Shown piece by piece: positions 36,283 through 46,508 of a DNA stretch of 64,000 nucleotides. How positions within the stretch are numbered: position 1 is the stretch's first letter; the number at the start of each line of letters is the position of its first letter. Position numbers and translations under genes: made by a program. Origin of the DNA: Syntrophomonadaceae bacterium (GTDB lineage: Bacteria > Bacillota > Syntrophomonadia > Syntrophomonadales > Syntrophomonadaceae); the NCBI GenBank assembly GCA_012729715.1, contig JAAYCQ010000082.1:1-64000 (forward strand), given 5' to 3'. Below the pieces are notes generated by a model, which worked only from the letters and a program-made list of their open reading frames with translations, was not told the origin of the DNA and did not search any database.

Positions 36283-37443
36283 CTATTCTACGTTTGTCGT
36301 CTGGGTAGAATTTACTTCACTCCAATCAGCCGAATCATATACCTTTTGTCCGGTTAGAAAAGCAAACTGAGCCTTATATTGAGCTAACATAGCCTGTAAA
36401 TTTTCTAAATCCAATCGCGCTTTTTTTTTCGTAATTTGTACGGATGATAAGCTCTCTCCTCCAGGTACAATTGAACACTTTGGTATTAACCCCAACTGGT
36501 ATTTTAATTCAACGATTTCGCTGTTCTTTATGGCTGTCTCATAAGCTTTTTCCCCTGCCGCTATCTGTCCTACCAGCGAATCAATACCATAATACAGTTG
36601 TTGTATTTGCGCTTTACTATCACGTTTGGCCTGTTCATAATCAGCTTCTTTAAGCCCCGTATTAATATGTTGCATCTCCGAACTAATACCTGGGATAATC
36701 CATTGTTCACGACTTTTTTCCATATCCATTTGCGCTTCCGCATTCCATACCTGCGCTGACTGAGAAATACCCCGGCTTAGTTCCAAAGATAAATCCTCCC
36801 GGTGATAATCTTTTAATATTGCTTTGCTGGATAAAACAGGCTGCCAGCTTTCACTTTCCCCCAACAAGGAACGCAAGCTCGCTATTGCTCCTTCATACTG
36901 GGACTGCGAATATTTATACTGTTCTTCCAGTTGTTGAACACCTGTTTTTGCTTGCTGGTATTCAAAATCATTCATAAGCCCCAGCACATTAGACAGACTC
37001 CTTATTCTTATCTGCTGCTTTGCTTTTTCCAGGTCAATCCGTGCGTTCTCCATATCATTATATTTTCGCGTTGCCGTATTATAAGCTGTTATAACGTCCA
37101 TGCTAACTTTATCTTTTGCAGACTTTTCACTCTTTTTAGCTGTATTCCAAGCAATTTCAGCCCGTTGATAATTGTTTACCACTTGTTGAACCTGTGGTAA
37201 AATTAATCCACCTCCTGGAATATAATAAACCATCTCTGCAAGATCATCTTTTTGAATCTCGCTCTGCTCTACAGTCAACTTGGCTTTACGCAATTCCGGA
37301 TTGTTCTTGTAAGCTTGATCCAGGGCCTCCTGTATACTAAGACTTACAAAGGTAGTATCCTCCGCATTTACATTAGAGGGCATTATGCACATGAAACTAA
37401 AAGCTATAAGAACTATAGCACCTATGTATCTAATAACACTCAT
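36283..37443 (-). CDS. TolC-family-like efflux protein
   Basis: Signal peptide; LSIQEALDQAYKNNPELRKAKLTVEQSEIQ and long coiled-coil repeats typical of TolC-type proteins. Confidence 0.75.
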   Translation of the reverse strand: MSVIRYIGAIVLIAFSFMCIMPSNVNAEDTTFVSLSIQEALDQAYKNNPELRKAKLTVEQSEIQKDDLAEMVYYIPGGGLILPQVQQVVNNYQRAEIAWNTAKKSEKSAKDKVSMDVITAYNTATRKYNDMENARIDLEKAKQQIRIRSLSNVLGLMNDFEYQQAKTGVQQLEEQYKYSQSQYEGAIASLRSLLGESESWQPVLSSKAILKDYHREDLSLELSRGISQSAQVWNAEAQMDMEKSREQWIIPGISSEMQHINTGLKEADYEQAKRDSKAQIQQLYYGIDSLVGQIAAGEKAYETAIKNSEIVELKYQLGLIPKCSIVPGGESLSSVQITKKKARLDLENLQAMLAQYKAQFAFLTGQKVYDSADWSEVNSTQTTNVE

Positions 37444-37461
37444 TAATTACCTGTCCCTTCT

Positions 37462-37477
37462 CTGACCCATCAGTCAG
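37462..37477. promoter_or_regulatory. Putative regulatory inverted repeat upstream of the TolC-like gene
   Basis: CTGAC-CCATCA-GTCAG; related half-site to 34441-34461. Confidence 0.3.
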
Positions 37478-37566
37478 TTTCATATATAGGTTGATTATAG
37501 AATGGGTAGATTATCTAGTCAAGCATTTAATATTTCAACACAAATAACTCCGAATATATTGTAAAA

Positions 37567-37600
37567 AAGGGACCCCCTGATGAGGGTCCCTTTTTTTGTT
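37567..37600. terminator. Bidirectional-looking terminator
   Basis: AAAAAAGGGACCCCCTGATGAGGGTCCCTTTTTTT. Confidence 0.85.
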
Positions 37601-37620
37601 AAATTAAGCTATTTGTTAAG

Positions 37621-39996
37621 CTATTTAGAAATCAGAACTGTCCGGGTGCCAGGATCCCAACCAACAACATAACCAAGTCCTTCTGCTACATAACGTGCAG
37701 GAAGCATAGTTCTATTATTGACAACTTCAGGAGCGACATCCATAGTCTGAGCTTCGCCGTTAACAGTGATGGTAGTGCTGCCGACGGTCAGTTCTACCAC
37801 ATTGTCACCCTTGGTCAGGGTAGCCTTCTGGGAAGCTTCATCCCATACTACATCAGCTTCAGCTACACCCAGGGCATAAGCCAGATAACGAACAGGAACA
37901 TAAGTCCGGTTGCTCTTAATGTACGGAGCAACGTCCATAACTTTGGCTACTCCATCAATTTCGTAGATGTTGGAGCCTATTTTGAACTGTCCCATAGCAG
38001 CACCTTCGGTACCTTCCTTCATGGAGGGAGTTATGCAGTTTGCAATGACAGCATCACCTGCGGATTTGTTGAATACTGTTTCATTCATTGCATTTGTTGC
38101 TCCAACCTTATCAAATGTGAGTTTAATGGGACCTTCAGGAGCAGTTCTCAGGGCATCAATGTAAATGTCGGAAATCTGTATTTTACTGGCAGTTTTCTTA
38201 CTTGCACTGTCAATATCAAAGGTAAGAACTCCTCCATTAATATCCACGCTCTGCTCATCAATATCTATATCGCCTTCAATAACCTTGACAGTAGGAACCT
38301 TAGCAAAGCGATAGCCTGCATCCAGAGTCAGCGTAATCAGATCGTTAGCACCGGCCGCATCAAGAATAGAATCTGCTGCACCCTCTACTATTGTTACGTC
38401 ACCAATCTTCTGATTCGGTTTGCCCAGTTCAACATTTGCTACATCTTTTACTTCCAGGGTAGCCATTTTACTTACTTCGGCAACCTTAACTTTTCCGGTT
38501 ACACCGGCTGAACCAGTAACCTCTATTTCAATGGGGCCTTCATAATCAGGTGATACATTAACTCTGAAGTCCTTAAACTTAACCTTTGCTCCATCATTAG
38601 CACTGGCAACACCTACAGTCCATTTCAGGATTTCATTATTGCTACCAGTAATAGCTGCTGGTGCATTCAGAGTTATACCACCCTTGACAACTTCATAAGC
38701 ACCTAAGTTATTCCAGGATACGCCTGTGGGCAGAGTAAATGTTATGGTTCTAGTAGCAACCAGAGAACCCGGGGCGCCTTCTTCAACATAGAATTCGCCA
38801 ATCTTCTTGTTTATTTTACCGGCAACGAGGTTTTTAGTAGTTCCCTCACTAACAGTGGCCTCATAACCTACTAGTTTGGCTACTACTACAGTAGCAGTTG
38901 TCATATCTGCGCCAGATACTTCAACTTCGACTTCATCGCCAACAGCAGCTACACCATCAACTACCTGCAGCTTCAGCCCGGCAAATGATACTCTACCAGG
39001 GGAGATCCCGTTAGTTGCGGTAATAGCAGGTAATCTATAAGTCAGTGCAGTATCATTACTTGTCAACGAAGCAGCACCTGCACCAGCAGCAATATTAACA
39101 GAATCCGCGGCAGTACCGGCCCAATCCCATCCGAAACTTGCCAAACCGTAGTCACCAGCTGCGGCGCCACCAGCAGTTAATGAAGGGGAAAGTGCTATTT
39201 CAGGCGCAGTAAGAGGAGCCCATTTGTAGCCTTTGGTCAGTATTTCCAGGGTTATTGCTCCTGTCTTAGTTATACTGTCATCTGCCTGTTCCATTATACT
39301 GATAATATCAATAATACCACCATTGTCGTTGACATTGGTTACCTTTTTACAGTTGGTCACAGTCGAACCTGAAGTGGAAGATTTAGCAATCGTGACATCA
39401 AGACTTGTGCTGAATCCAGAACCACTGGGAGCAACAAAAGAAACTTTGATGTCACCAGTAGTATTGTTCATATTAATACCATTAAAATAGATATAGAAAT
39501 AGTTGTTAGTTCCAACAGTACCAATAGGAGATTGTAACTGAATATCAAAGGTGTTGTTAGGGGTAATCATAAAATATCCACCTGCACCAACACCGTCAGC
39601 TGGGAAGTTGTCTTTAAAGTCAGTCGGAGCTAATCCTTTGTCATTTCCTGCTGCACCGTTACCCGGAGCAACTATGGTAACACCAGTTCCTGCTGCAGCG
39701 GCAACTGGTACAACATCAAAGCCACCCACATTATTATTGGGGAAGGCAAAGTCGCTGGGCATCGAAACGGTCAGTAAGCTGTAGGCAAAAAGAGCCGTGT
39801 CCGGCAAGGTTACTTTTACTACACCCAAATCATTGGTTGCAGGGGGTACCGCTGGACTTACCGTTGGAGCTGACAGTGGTTCGTAAGTACAACTGGCTTC
39901 TGCTACATTCGGTGCTACAAATACCGGTGCCAGTAAAGCCAAGCAAAGACATATAGCCATAACTATAGATAGTGACTTGTTTCTTTGTTTTAACAT
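37621..39996 (-). CDS. Secreted protein with C-terminal copper amine oxidase N-terminal (stalk) domain
   Basis: Signal peptide; C-terminus YIKSNRTYVPVRYLAYALGVAEADVVWDEASQKATLTKGDNVVELTVGSTTITVNGEAQTMDVAPEVVNNRTMLPARYVAEGLGYVVGWDPGTRTVLISK. Confidence 0.85.
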   Translation of the reverse strand: MLKQRNKSLSIVMAICLCLALLAPVFVAPNVAEASCTYEPLSAPTVSPAVPPATNDLGVVKVTLPDTALFAYSLLTVSMPSDFAFPNNNVGGFDVVPVAAAAGTGVTIVAPGNGAAGNDKGLAPTDFKDNFPADGVGAGGYFMITPNNTFDIQLQSPIGTVGTNNYFYIYFNGINMNNTTGDIKVSFVAPSGSGFSTSLDVTIAKSSTSGSTVTNCKKVTNVNDNGGIIDIISIMEQADDSITKTGAITLEILTKGYKWAPLTAPEIALSPSLTAGGAAAGDYGLASFGWDWAGTAADSVNIAAGAGAASLTSNDTALTYRLPAITATNGISPGRVSFAGLKLQVVDGVAAVGDEVEVEVSGADMTTATVVVAKLVGYEATVSEGTTKNLVAGKINKKIGEFYVEEGAPGSLVATRTITFTLPTGVSWNNLGAYEVVKGGITLNAPAAITGSNNEILKWTVGVASANDGAKVKFKDFRVNVSPDYEGPIEIEVTGSAGVTGKVKVAEVSKMATLEVKDVANVELGKPNQKIGDVTIVEGAADSILDAAGANDLITLTLDAGYRFAKVPTVKVIEGDIDIDEQSVDINGGVLTFDIDSASKKTASKIQISDIYIDALRTAPEGPIKLTFDKVGATNAMNETVFNKSAGDAVIANCITPSMKEGTEGAAMGQFKIGSNIYEIDGVAKVMDVAPYIKSNRTYVPVRYLAYALGVAEADVVWDEASQKATLTKGDNVVELTVGSTTITVNGEAQTMDVAPEVVNNRTMLPARYVAEGLGYVVGWDPGTRTVLISK

Positions 39997-40202
39997 TTCT
40001 TTTCCTCCTTAATTTAATAGCAATAATAAACCATTAGATGTTCAAAGCTAAAACCCCTAAAGGTAGTGATAATCCTCCCTTCCCTGTAAATTTAAGGTGA
40101 TCAATGGAAGCAAATGCTCCATCCAAATACTTCTGGTCATCATTTATGACGTACATTGATGCATTATTGTTCCAGGCGAAATTTATTAAATAATGCAAAC
40201 AA

Positions 40203-40240
40203 AAGCCATATCCCTTTTGTTTTATAGAAAGGATATGGCC
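40203..40240 (-). terminator. Terminator-like hairpin downstream of the stalk-domain/MORN-like gene
   Basis: GCCATATCCcTTT...AAAGGATATGGC with TTTTGTTT following on the minus strand. Confidence 0.6.
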
Positions 40241-40267
40241 TATATGCTATTAACTTACAACTAATCT

Positions 40268-41668
40268 TTAACGACCTGTAACATGTCCATTGGAATTAAA
40301 ATTTACCGTTGTCCCTGCCGGAATGGTGTGGTAAGAACCACCTTCACATGGCAAAGATGTAGTGTTCGCCAGTGTACCTGTATTAACGTATCCATTATCA
40401 TAAAATTTAATTAGCTTATCAGATTTAAAATTGGCTATACTTCCTGTTTGATAAGGTAACCTGCTATCTGTTTTTAAAATGCCTATGCAAAGATAGCCAT
40501 CATTATAAAAACTAATTTTTTTTTCTTTCTTCAACTCAACTATAGTACCTACCTGGGAATTAACATATAAACTTGTATCTTGCCCGATAAAGCCTGTTTC
40601 AACCTGACCGTTATCATAAAATGTTATATTGCTTCCTTCCTTAAAACTTATTGTCTTACCAGTAAGATAAAGTATATAAATAGCCTCTTTTAGGGTTCCC
40701 TGTCTTACCTTTCCATTTTCTCTAAAGAATATCCTAGTATTTGCCTTAAATGTGGCTAAACTATCGCTGCTATACTGTAACGATGTATCCTCATCTAGTG
40801 TTCCTTCAGAAACATAACCGGCTGAATTAAATTTTACCATCGTATCATCCTTTAAGAATACCTTATTACGCTCTGATCGATTGATTATATCCAAGTTTAC
40901 CGTATCAATGGGGGCGTATTCCAGGAAAAAGCCCCCTGCCAAGGTTCCTTCCTGCACATATCCATTATCATTAAAACTAATTTGGGCTGTCCCCTTAAAC
41001 AACGCTTCTGACCTGCCTTCACTACACGGTAGAAAAGTATTATCTACTAAAACACCACTCTTTACAAAATCCCGGTTTCGCATTTTTACAACAGTCCCTG
41101 CTTTAAACAAAGCGGTTTTCCCCTGCCTATAAGCCAAGCTAGTATTGCTTTTAAGTGTATATTCCTTAGTATAATTAGTATCCGCGGGCTGCGGTAGCGC
41201 AGGCAGATTTTTATTGCCTATGTATACGATGCGATTAGCTGCATCCCACTCCACTTTTTCGCCCAGACTTTCTGAAATAAAACGAAGTGGCACCATAGTC
41301 CGCATGTCGACTACTTGGGGAGCAACATCTATGATAACTTCGTTCATATTGACCCAAGCTTGCCGACTGTTAATTTTTATAGTAACTTTTGTTTCTCCTT
41401 TTACAGCCGAAACCATACCCATGTCAGGGTCCCATACTAAATCAGCACCCAGAGCCTCAAAAATAGCCCGCATCGGCACTATAACCCGTCCATCGACAAT
41501 AGCCGGACTTATGTCTGTTTTCAGTTCTTCCCCGTTTATCTTCACCTGGATAAAAGAGCTACTTGCCATAGCCGCAGTTGATCCACTAGGCAGTGTTAGA
41601 AAAAGCAAACTACATACTGTGGTCAAAAGCACTAGGGATTTACGCCATTTTCCTTTCATAATGACCAA
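40268..41668 (-). CDS. Secreted protein: stalk domain plus MORN-like repeat array
   Basis: N-terminal VKINGEELKTDISPAIVDGRVIVPMRAIFEALGADLVWDPDMGMVSAVKGETKVTIKINS; then recurrent F.. NGYV.EGTL..d.sL.y units. Confidence 0.85.
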   Translation of the reverse strand: MVIMKGKWRKSLVLLTTVCSLLFLTLPSGSTAAMASSSFIQVKINGEELKTDISPAIVDGRVIVPMRAIFEALGADLVWDPDMGMVSAVKGETKVTIKINSRQAWVNMNEVIIDVAPQVVDMRTMVPLRFISESLGEKVEWDAANRIVYIGNKNLPALPQPADTNYTKEYTLKSNTSLAYRQGKTALFKAGTVVKMRNRDFVKSGVLVDNTFLPCSEGRSEALFKGTAQISFNDNGYVQEGTLAGGFFLEYAPIDTVNLDIINRSERNKVFLKDDTMVKFNSAGYVSEGTLDEDTSLQYSSDSLATFKANTRIFFRENGKVRQGTLKEAIYILYLTGKTISFKEGSNITFYDNGQVETGFIGQDTSLYVNSQVGTIVELKKEKKISFYNDGYLCIGILKTDSRLPYQTGSIANFKSDKLIKFYDNGYVNTGTLANTTSLPCEGGSYHTIPAGTTVNFNSNGHVTGR

Positions 41669-41770
41669 CCTCCTTATTATGATACCAGAGTTATCAGACT
41701 AATTATTAATTGGCTAATGTTCTTTATCCCCAGTATACAACAATACTGGTACGGCAGGTATAGATTTACT

Positions 41771-44197
41771 CTATTTTAGGAACTTCAATTTAATTAATTG
41801 TTGATATTGTTTGTATAAATCTGGATAATTCTCCTCCAACTCGCTGGTGAGTTGCTGTGCCTGGATGATATCCCCCGATTTGTACAGCACCGCAGCATAC
41901 CATATACGGTGACTAACATCTTCATTTAGGGGAATCAGCTCTTGACTTGCCATTATTAGTTTAGCTTTATCATAATTCCCCAGCAGGTAATTTGCCCGGG
42001 CAATGTTAAATTGCGACTCCGGGCTTAGTACTAGCGATGCTCCCTGCCAGTAAACAAGCCGTTCAGGATTAATGAGCTTTTTTTGTGCCTCCACCTGGTC
42101 CTCAACGGTTAATAGTTTTTGAGCCAGTTTTATAATTTCTTCATACTTTTCGGACTTCATATAGCTATCAATTCCTGCCCACAAGACCTTTGCCAGAGCA
42201 TTATATGCATTAATATCATTAGGGGTAATTTGTACTATAGCCTCTGTTTGAGCAACTGCAAGCTCAATATTGCCTAATTTAATACATGTATTAAGAAGTG
42301 AATTTCGCACATTAATATCATAATAACTAAGAGCTTCAGCCTGTCTTATTTCATTAACCGCCTTTTGGTAATACTGCGTACTTAATGATTGATTGACCGG
42401 TAAAAATTGATTATATCTGATGGCAGCTGTCTGGGCCAAGTTGGCATGATAAGTACCATAATAAGGGTCGAGACTAGCTGCCCTTGAATAACCCGTTTCC
42501 ACTTTTGCCAGAATCTCATTCTGCCTTTTTACGTTGTTAATGGTTGATAGTTGTTCAAGTTTATTGCTGGCTGATTCTGAACTATAAAATGCTATTGCAT
42601 AGCTGCTTCCTAAAAAAAGAAGCAACAATGCGAATACAGCAGCTAAAACACCATTTATAATCGGGTTTAGTTTAATAGAAATGCCATATATTCCAGTAAT
42701 TAATGAAGCAGCGTTCAACAGTGCAAATAATACCCATAAAAGAATACTCATTGCAGCCAATGACAGATCGAAATCGATTGCAGCGTGCATGCCTAGAGCA
42801 AGAGCCGCCACCATTGTTCCCCATATCAGTACCCATTGTTCAGTAGTAATACGCTGTTCGTTTTCCCTGGATCGAAATTTATTGACTCTATAGACCGCAA
42901 ATATCGCCATAGCCCAAATAAATATAAATGCTAGTAAACCAATGGTTCCTGATTCCACCCATATCTGTAAAAAATGGTTATGAACTTCAGTAGTATAGAC
43001 CTGATAATCCTGGTAGCTGTGATACAGGGCATTCCATGCACCCGCCCCGGCACCTGTTAGTGGATAATCTTTAATTATGCCCAGCGCCCAACGGTTAAAA
43101 TCCATACGGCTTATGTAACTCAGACTCTCCTCCAACTTACTAATATCCTGGATTACACTAATACTTCTTAAATCAGGCATAATATTCTCAAATTTTACTA
43201 AGAATAATCCACCTGCAAGTATAATTATTAATGCCATACTTATTGTAAGCTTTCCAGGGTTTATCTTATAAGTGATATGAGTAATAACATCCCATAAAAG
43301 TTGACCTGTAATTACAATTATTCCCCCTACAAAAGTCAGTAAAATTATAATTTTACCCCCACCTGCAGCCAGAATAGTAATTTTACTTGAGATAACCAGT
43401 GTTGTTGCAACAAGTAAAAGTAAGTAATAAGCACTCTTAATTCTAAATCGTCCAGGCAGACCCACCACTAATAAGACCAATCCAACTGCAAAAATTATCC
43501 AGGCCCCTTTGGAATGCGAACAAAGCGTTACAAGTATTAGAAAATATGAAAGTATTCCATATATCGTTTTTATACTGACAGTTGTTTCTTTCACCCACAA
43601 TGTAACACCTATTAAACTAATTACTGCCAAATACGCAGCAAGCGTGTTGGGATATTGTAGGGTGGAAGAAATTTGACCTCCATATATAGCCCCTGGGTAG
43701 TTAGAGTACCCGGCTAATGCCAGCAACCCAATTATTGCAACTCCCGTAGCTGCAAATAATATTACTCTAAGTATTTTTTCATAATCATTAAAATCTCTAA
43801 CCACTTGTCCTAGCAACCAAAAAACCACAAAAAGGTTCAATGCTTTCAGAAAGCCATATACAGCTTCACCAAGGTGAACTGCCCCTATAAGAGATAGTAG
43901 ATAGGCCCCAGCATAGGCTAAGATTGCCCAATCTAGTGGAGTTCGCATGAACGAGTAATCTTTGCATCTTATCTTGTTAGCCCATAGTAAGATAAAGACT
44001 ATAGCTGTTAATATATGATATATAAACATATCCTCCTTAAAAAACAGTCCCCTAACAAAAGGAGGATAGAATATCAACAAAGCAACAGCCCAAAAAATAA
44101 TAACCGGTAGCCACTTGGGGGAATCACTAATATCTGTACGCCTAAGTTCTTTATCAATCCGTTTTTTATCTTTATTCCTTCCAGGTTTTTTAGACAT
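41771..44197 (-). CDS. O-antigen ligase/polymerase family (Wzy/WaaL-like) membrane protein with C-terminal TPR-like region
   Basis: Multiple TM helices; GAGAGAWNALYHSYQDYQVYTTEVHNHFLQIWVESGTIGLLAFI loop typical of Wzy_C; start trimmed to MSKKPGRNKD with SD AGGAGG. Confidence 0.85.
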   Translation of the reverse strand: MSKKPGRNKDKKRIDKELRRTDISDSPKWLPVIIFWAVALLIFYPPFVRGLFFKEDMFIYHILTAIVFILLWANKIRCKDYSFMRTPLDWAILAYAGAYLLSLIGAVHLGEAVYGFLKALNLFVVFWLLGQVVRDFNDYEKILRVILFAATGVAIIGLLALAGYSNYPGAIYGGQISSTLQYPNTLAAYLAVISLIGVTLWVKETTVSIKTIYGILSYFLILVTLCSHSKGAWIIFAVGLVLLVVGLPGRFRIKSAYYLLLLVATTLVISSKITILAAGGGKIIILLTFVGGIIVITGQLLWDVITHITYKINPGKLTISMALIIILAGGLFLVKFENIMPDLRSISVIQDISKLEESLSYISRMDFNRWALGIIKDYPLTGAGAGAWNALYHSYQDYQVYTTEVHNHFLQIWVESGTIGLLAFIFIWAMAIFAVYRVNKFRSRENEQRITTEQWVLIWGTMVAALALGMHAAIDFDLSLAAMSILLWVLFALLNAASLITGIYGISIKLNPIINGVLAAVFALLLLFLGSSYAIAFYSSESASNKLEQLSTINNVKRQNEILAKVETGYSRAASLDPYYGTYHANLAQTAAIRYNQFLPVNQSLSTQYYQKAVNEIRQAEALSYYDINVRNSLLNTCIKLGNIELAVAQTEAIVQITPNDINAYNALAKVLWAGIDSYMKSEKYEEIIKLAQKLLTVEDQVEAQKKLINPERLVYWQGASLVLSPESQFNIARANYLLGNYDKAKLIMASQELIPLNEDVSHRIWYAAVLYKSGDIIQAQQLTSELEENYPDLYKQYQQLIKLKFLK

Positions 44198-44607
44198 TTT
44201 CCCTCCTAATGTTAACGTTTTAATATTATTGAGTACATATAGCTTATTTGCATAATAAGTCAAAACTACCACCATACAATACCCGAGCAAAAATTGAATG
44301 GCTAGGACGCTATTAGGGGGATGTTCCTTCCCATCAAATTATAACATCATTTTTATGTTTATCATGTTTCTCATTTATGTAAATTAATGTAACTATCTCC
44401 TTGCCCCTTTTCGTTTTCTTTAGGACACTTATAACGATATTTATATTTGCTATGAGAAGGCAGGAAGCCCAGAACTAAAATATTTATTAATTTACCTGGG
44501 ATTTTGCGCCATTAACAAAGAAAGCCTAGCTTTAATGTAATTATTACGGGTACAAACTGCTAAAGTTCAATCAATGGCAACGATTTATTCCTCCCATACC
44601 CAAACCA

Positions 44608-45267
44608 TCATCTCCACCTGTCTAACAAATGGAAATTTACCAGCTTAACGTATTCCGTTACCACCCACTTGGCATCCTCCCGTGAGCGCCACCAGGCGGC
44701 AGCATTAAAATCGTCATAGGGAGTAGGGCAAGATAGCACCGTCACATCCCGATCCAAAGCTGCTAATGCCCAGCGAAAGAGTTTAGCCGAACGCTTGGAA
44801 TGAAACTTCGAACTTACTAATATTACCTTATCTACCTCCGCTTGCTCGTTAAGATATTTGGCTACTATAAGAGCTTCATCCTGAGTACTGCAGGCATCCC
44901 CTGGTATAATGATAAACGCTTCTTCCGGTACCCCCAACTGTACCCCCACTGAAGCTGCCAGTTCTGCATCGCGGGGCAAACTTACTCCACGGGACTTCAG
45001 TAGTTCGTAACCCGGCTGACAGTTCTCCACCATCATAATACGTGGCGCATAGCCCTGCTCATAAAGGTCCACCGCCCCTAATATCCGATCCGGGCCGCTT
45101 CCCATAAGCACGATAATCACATCAGCTTTTTCCGGAGAATCGTTAGATACTATTCCAACTCCGGCATAACGAAAAAATACCACCAGTATAACCAGTAATA
45201 TAATACATACGAATAAAGCTCTTTTCTTTTTAACCGGCATTAATAACACTCCCGCCTCTAATTTCAT
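44608..45267 (-). CDS. YdcF/DUF218 family protein
   Basis: Sequence KADVIIVLMGSGPDRILGAVDLYEQGYAPRIMMVE...DACSTQDEALIVAKYLNEQ...VSSKFHSKRSAKLFRWAL. Confidence 0.85.
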   Translation of the reverse strand: MKLEAGVLLMPVKKKRALFVCIILLVILVVFFRYAGVGIVSNDSPEKADVIIVLMGSGPDRILGAVDLYEQGYAPRIMMVENCQPGYELLKSRGVSLPRDAELAASVGVQLGVPEEAFIIIPGDACSTQDEALIVAKYLNEQAEVDKVILVSSKFHSKRSAKLFRWALAALDRDVTVLSCPTPYDDFNAAAWWRSREDAKWVVTEYVKLVNFHLLDRWR

Positions 45268-45412
45268 CCTAATGGCTGCTTGGTGAAAATTTGGTCTGTC
45301 GTTAACATGGGAGGAACTAAAAACTTAAGTCACCCAGTTCCTAACCCCTGACACCATACTGTTGCTGCCGTTTTTTTACCTGAGGTTCGCAATGTTTCGT
45401 TTGATACAGGTT

Positions 45413-46507
45413 CTACCCACAAATATGGTTAATTTCCTTCATATAACTGTCAATAACTATTTGCCGGTCAAATTCCCGTTCCACCTTTTGTCGGCTCATT
45501 TTCCCCATTTGCACCTTCTGCTCATATGGCAGCTGTATAAATCTCTCGATTTTATCTACTAAGTCATGTACATTTCCCATCGCAAATACATACCCATTGT
45601 TGTCTATTACTTCACGGCATCCCGGTATATCAGATGCAATCAGTGCTCTGCCAATTGCTGCTGATTCTAATAGAACATTCGACATCCCTTCGTGGTAAGA
45701 TGGTTGGATTAGACAATGACTATTTTTTATAAATGGTCTAATATCTTTCTGAAAACCATGATATTCTATATAGTTTTTTGCTTCGTAATCTGCTATAAGC
45801 TCATTATAATGTGCCTCGGTTGGTTCTATAAAACCAATTATATTAAACTGAGTATGGGGATATCTCTGCTTGATAGTCTTTGCCGCCATCAGGTATTCGT
45901 CAATGCCTTTTTCTTTCATAACCCGCCCGATAAAGTTAAATACCACCTTATCTCCAGGTGGAAACGGTGTATATTCGAACTGGTCAAGATTTACCCCCGA
46001 CCCAGGAAGCAGCTTGTGTTTCCCTGAAATTATTCCCAGATTAAGCATGAAATCCATATCGCTGCTGTTCTGAAAAAACACCAAATTTGATTTCTTTATG
46101 GCGGCTTTATACATCATGACTAACAATTTTGATAAAAGCCGCTTGTCAATAAAACCGCTGCCCAGCCCGGTTATATTATTTATATAAGGAATTTTCAACA
46201 GTCTGCAGGCTATGCTTCCATATATATTTGGTTTTATCGTATACGTAAGTACTACATCAGGTTTTACATTTTTCATTATTTTTAAATATTTTAATACCAA
46301 TTTAAAATCGGTAAGGGGATTGGTTCCCCGCCTATCAACCGGGGTTTCTATAAAAATACACCCCATCTGCCGCAATTGCTCAACTTTTTCTCCAACCGGA
46401 AGGGATATATAAACTTCATATCCTTGTCCCATCAACACTTCCAGCAGTTCTTTCCTAAAATTATATAGCCCCACATCGTTATTAGCCAAAATCAGTATTT
46501 TTTTCAT
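45413..46507 (-). CDS. Glycosyltransferase family 4 protein
   Basis: Sequence MKKILILANNDVGLYNFRKELLEVLMGQGYEVYISLPVGEKVEQLRQMGC...IGRVMKEKGIDEYLMAAKTIK...PSYHEGMSNVLLESAAIGRALIASDIPGCREV. Confidence 0.93.
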   Translation of the reverse strand: MKKILILANNDVGLYNFRKELLEVLMGQGYEVYISLPVGEKVEQLRQMGCIFIETPVDRRGTNPLTDFKLVLKYLKIMKNVKPDVVLTYTIKPNIYGSIACRLLKIPYINNITGLGSGFIDKRLLSKLLVMMYKAAIKKSNLVFFQNSSDMDFMLNLGIISGKHKLLPGSGVNLDQFEYTPFPPGDKVVFNFIGRVMKEKGIDEYLMAAKTIKQRYPHTQFNIIGFIEPTEAHYNELIADYEAKNYIEYHGFQKDIRPFIKNSHCLIQPSYHEGMSNVLLESAAIGRALIASDIPGCREVIDNNGYVFAMGNVHDLVDKIERFIQLPYEQKVQMGKMSRQKVEREFDRQIVIDSYMKEINHICG

Positions 46508-46508
46508 A

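Noticed and set aside
45290-45400. Degenerate GGAACT/AGTTCC repeat with CTGACACC near the YdcF gene as another long palindrome
   Set aside because: Symmetry is too poor to distinguish it from a decayed repeat; not reported as a feature.
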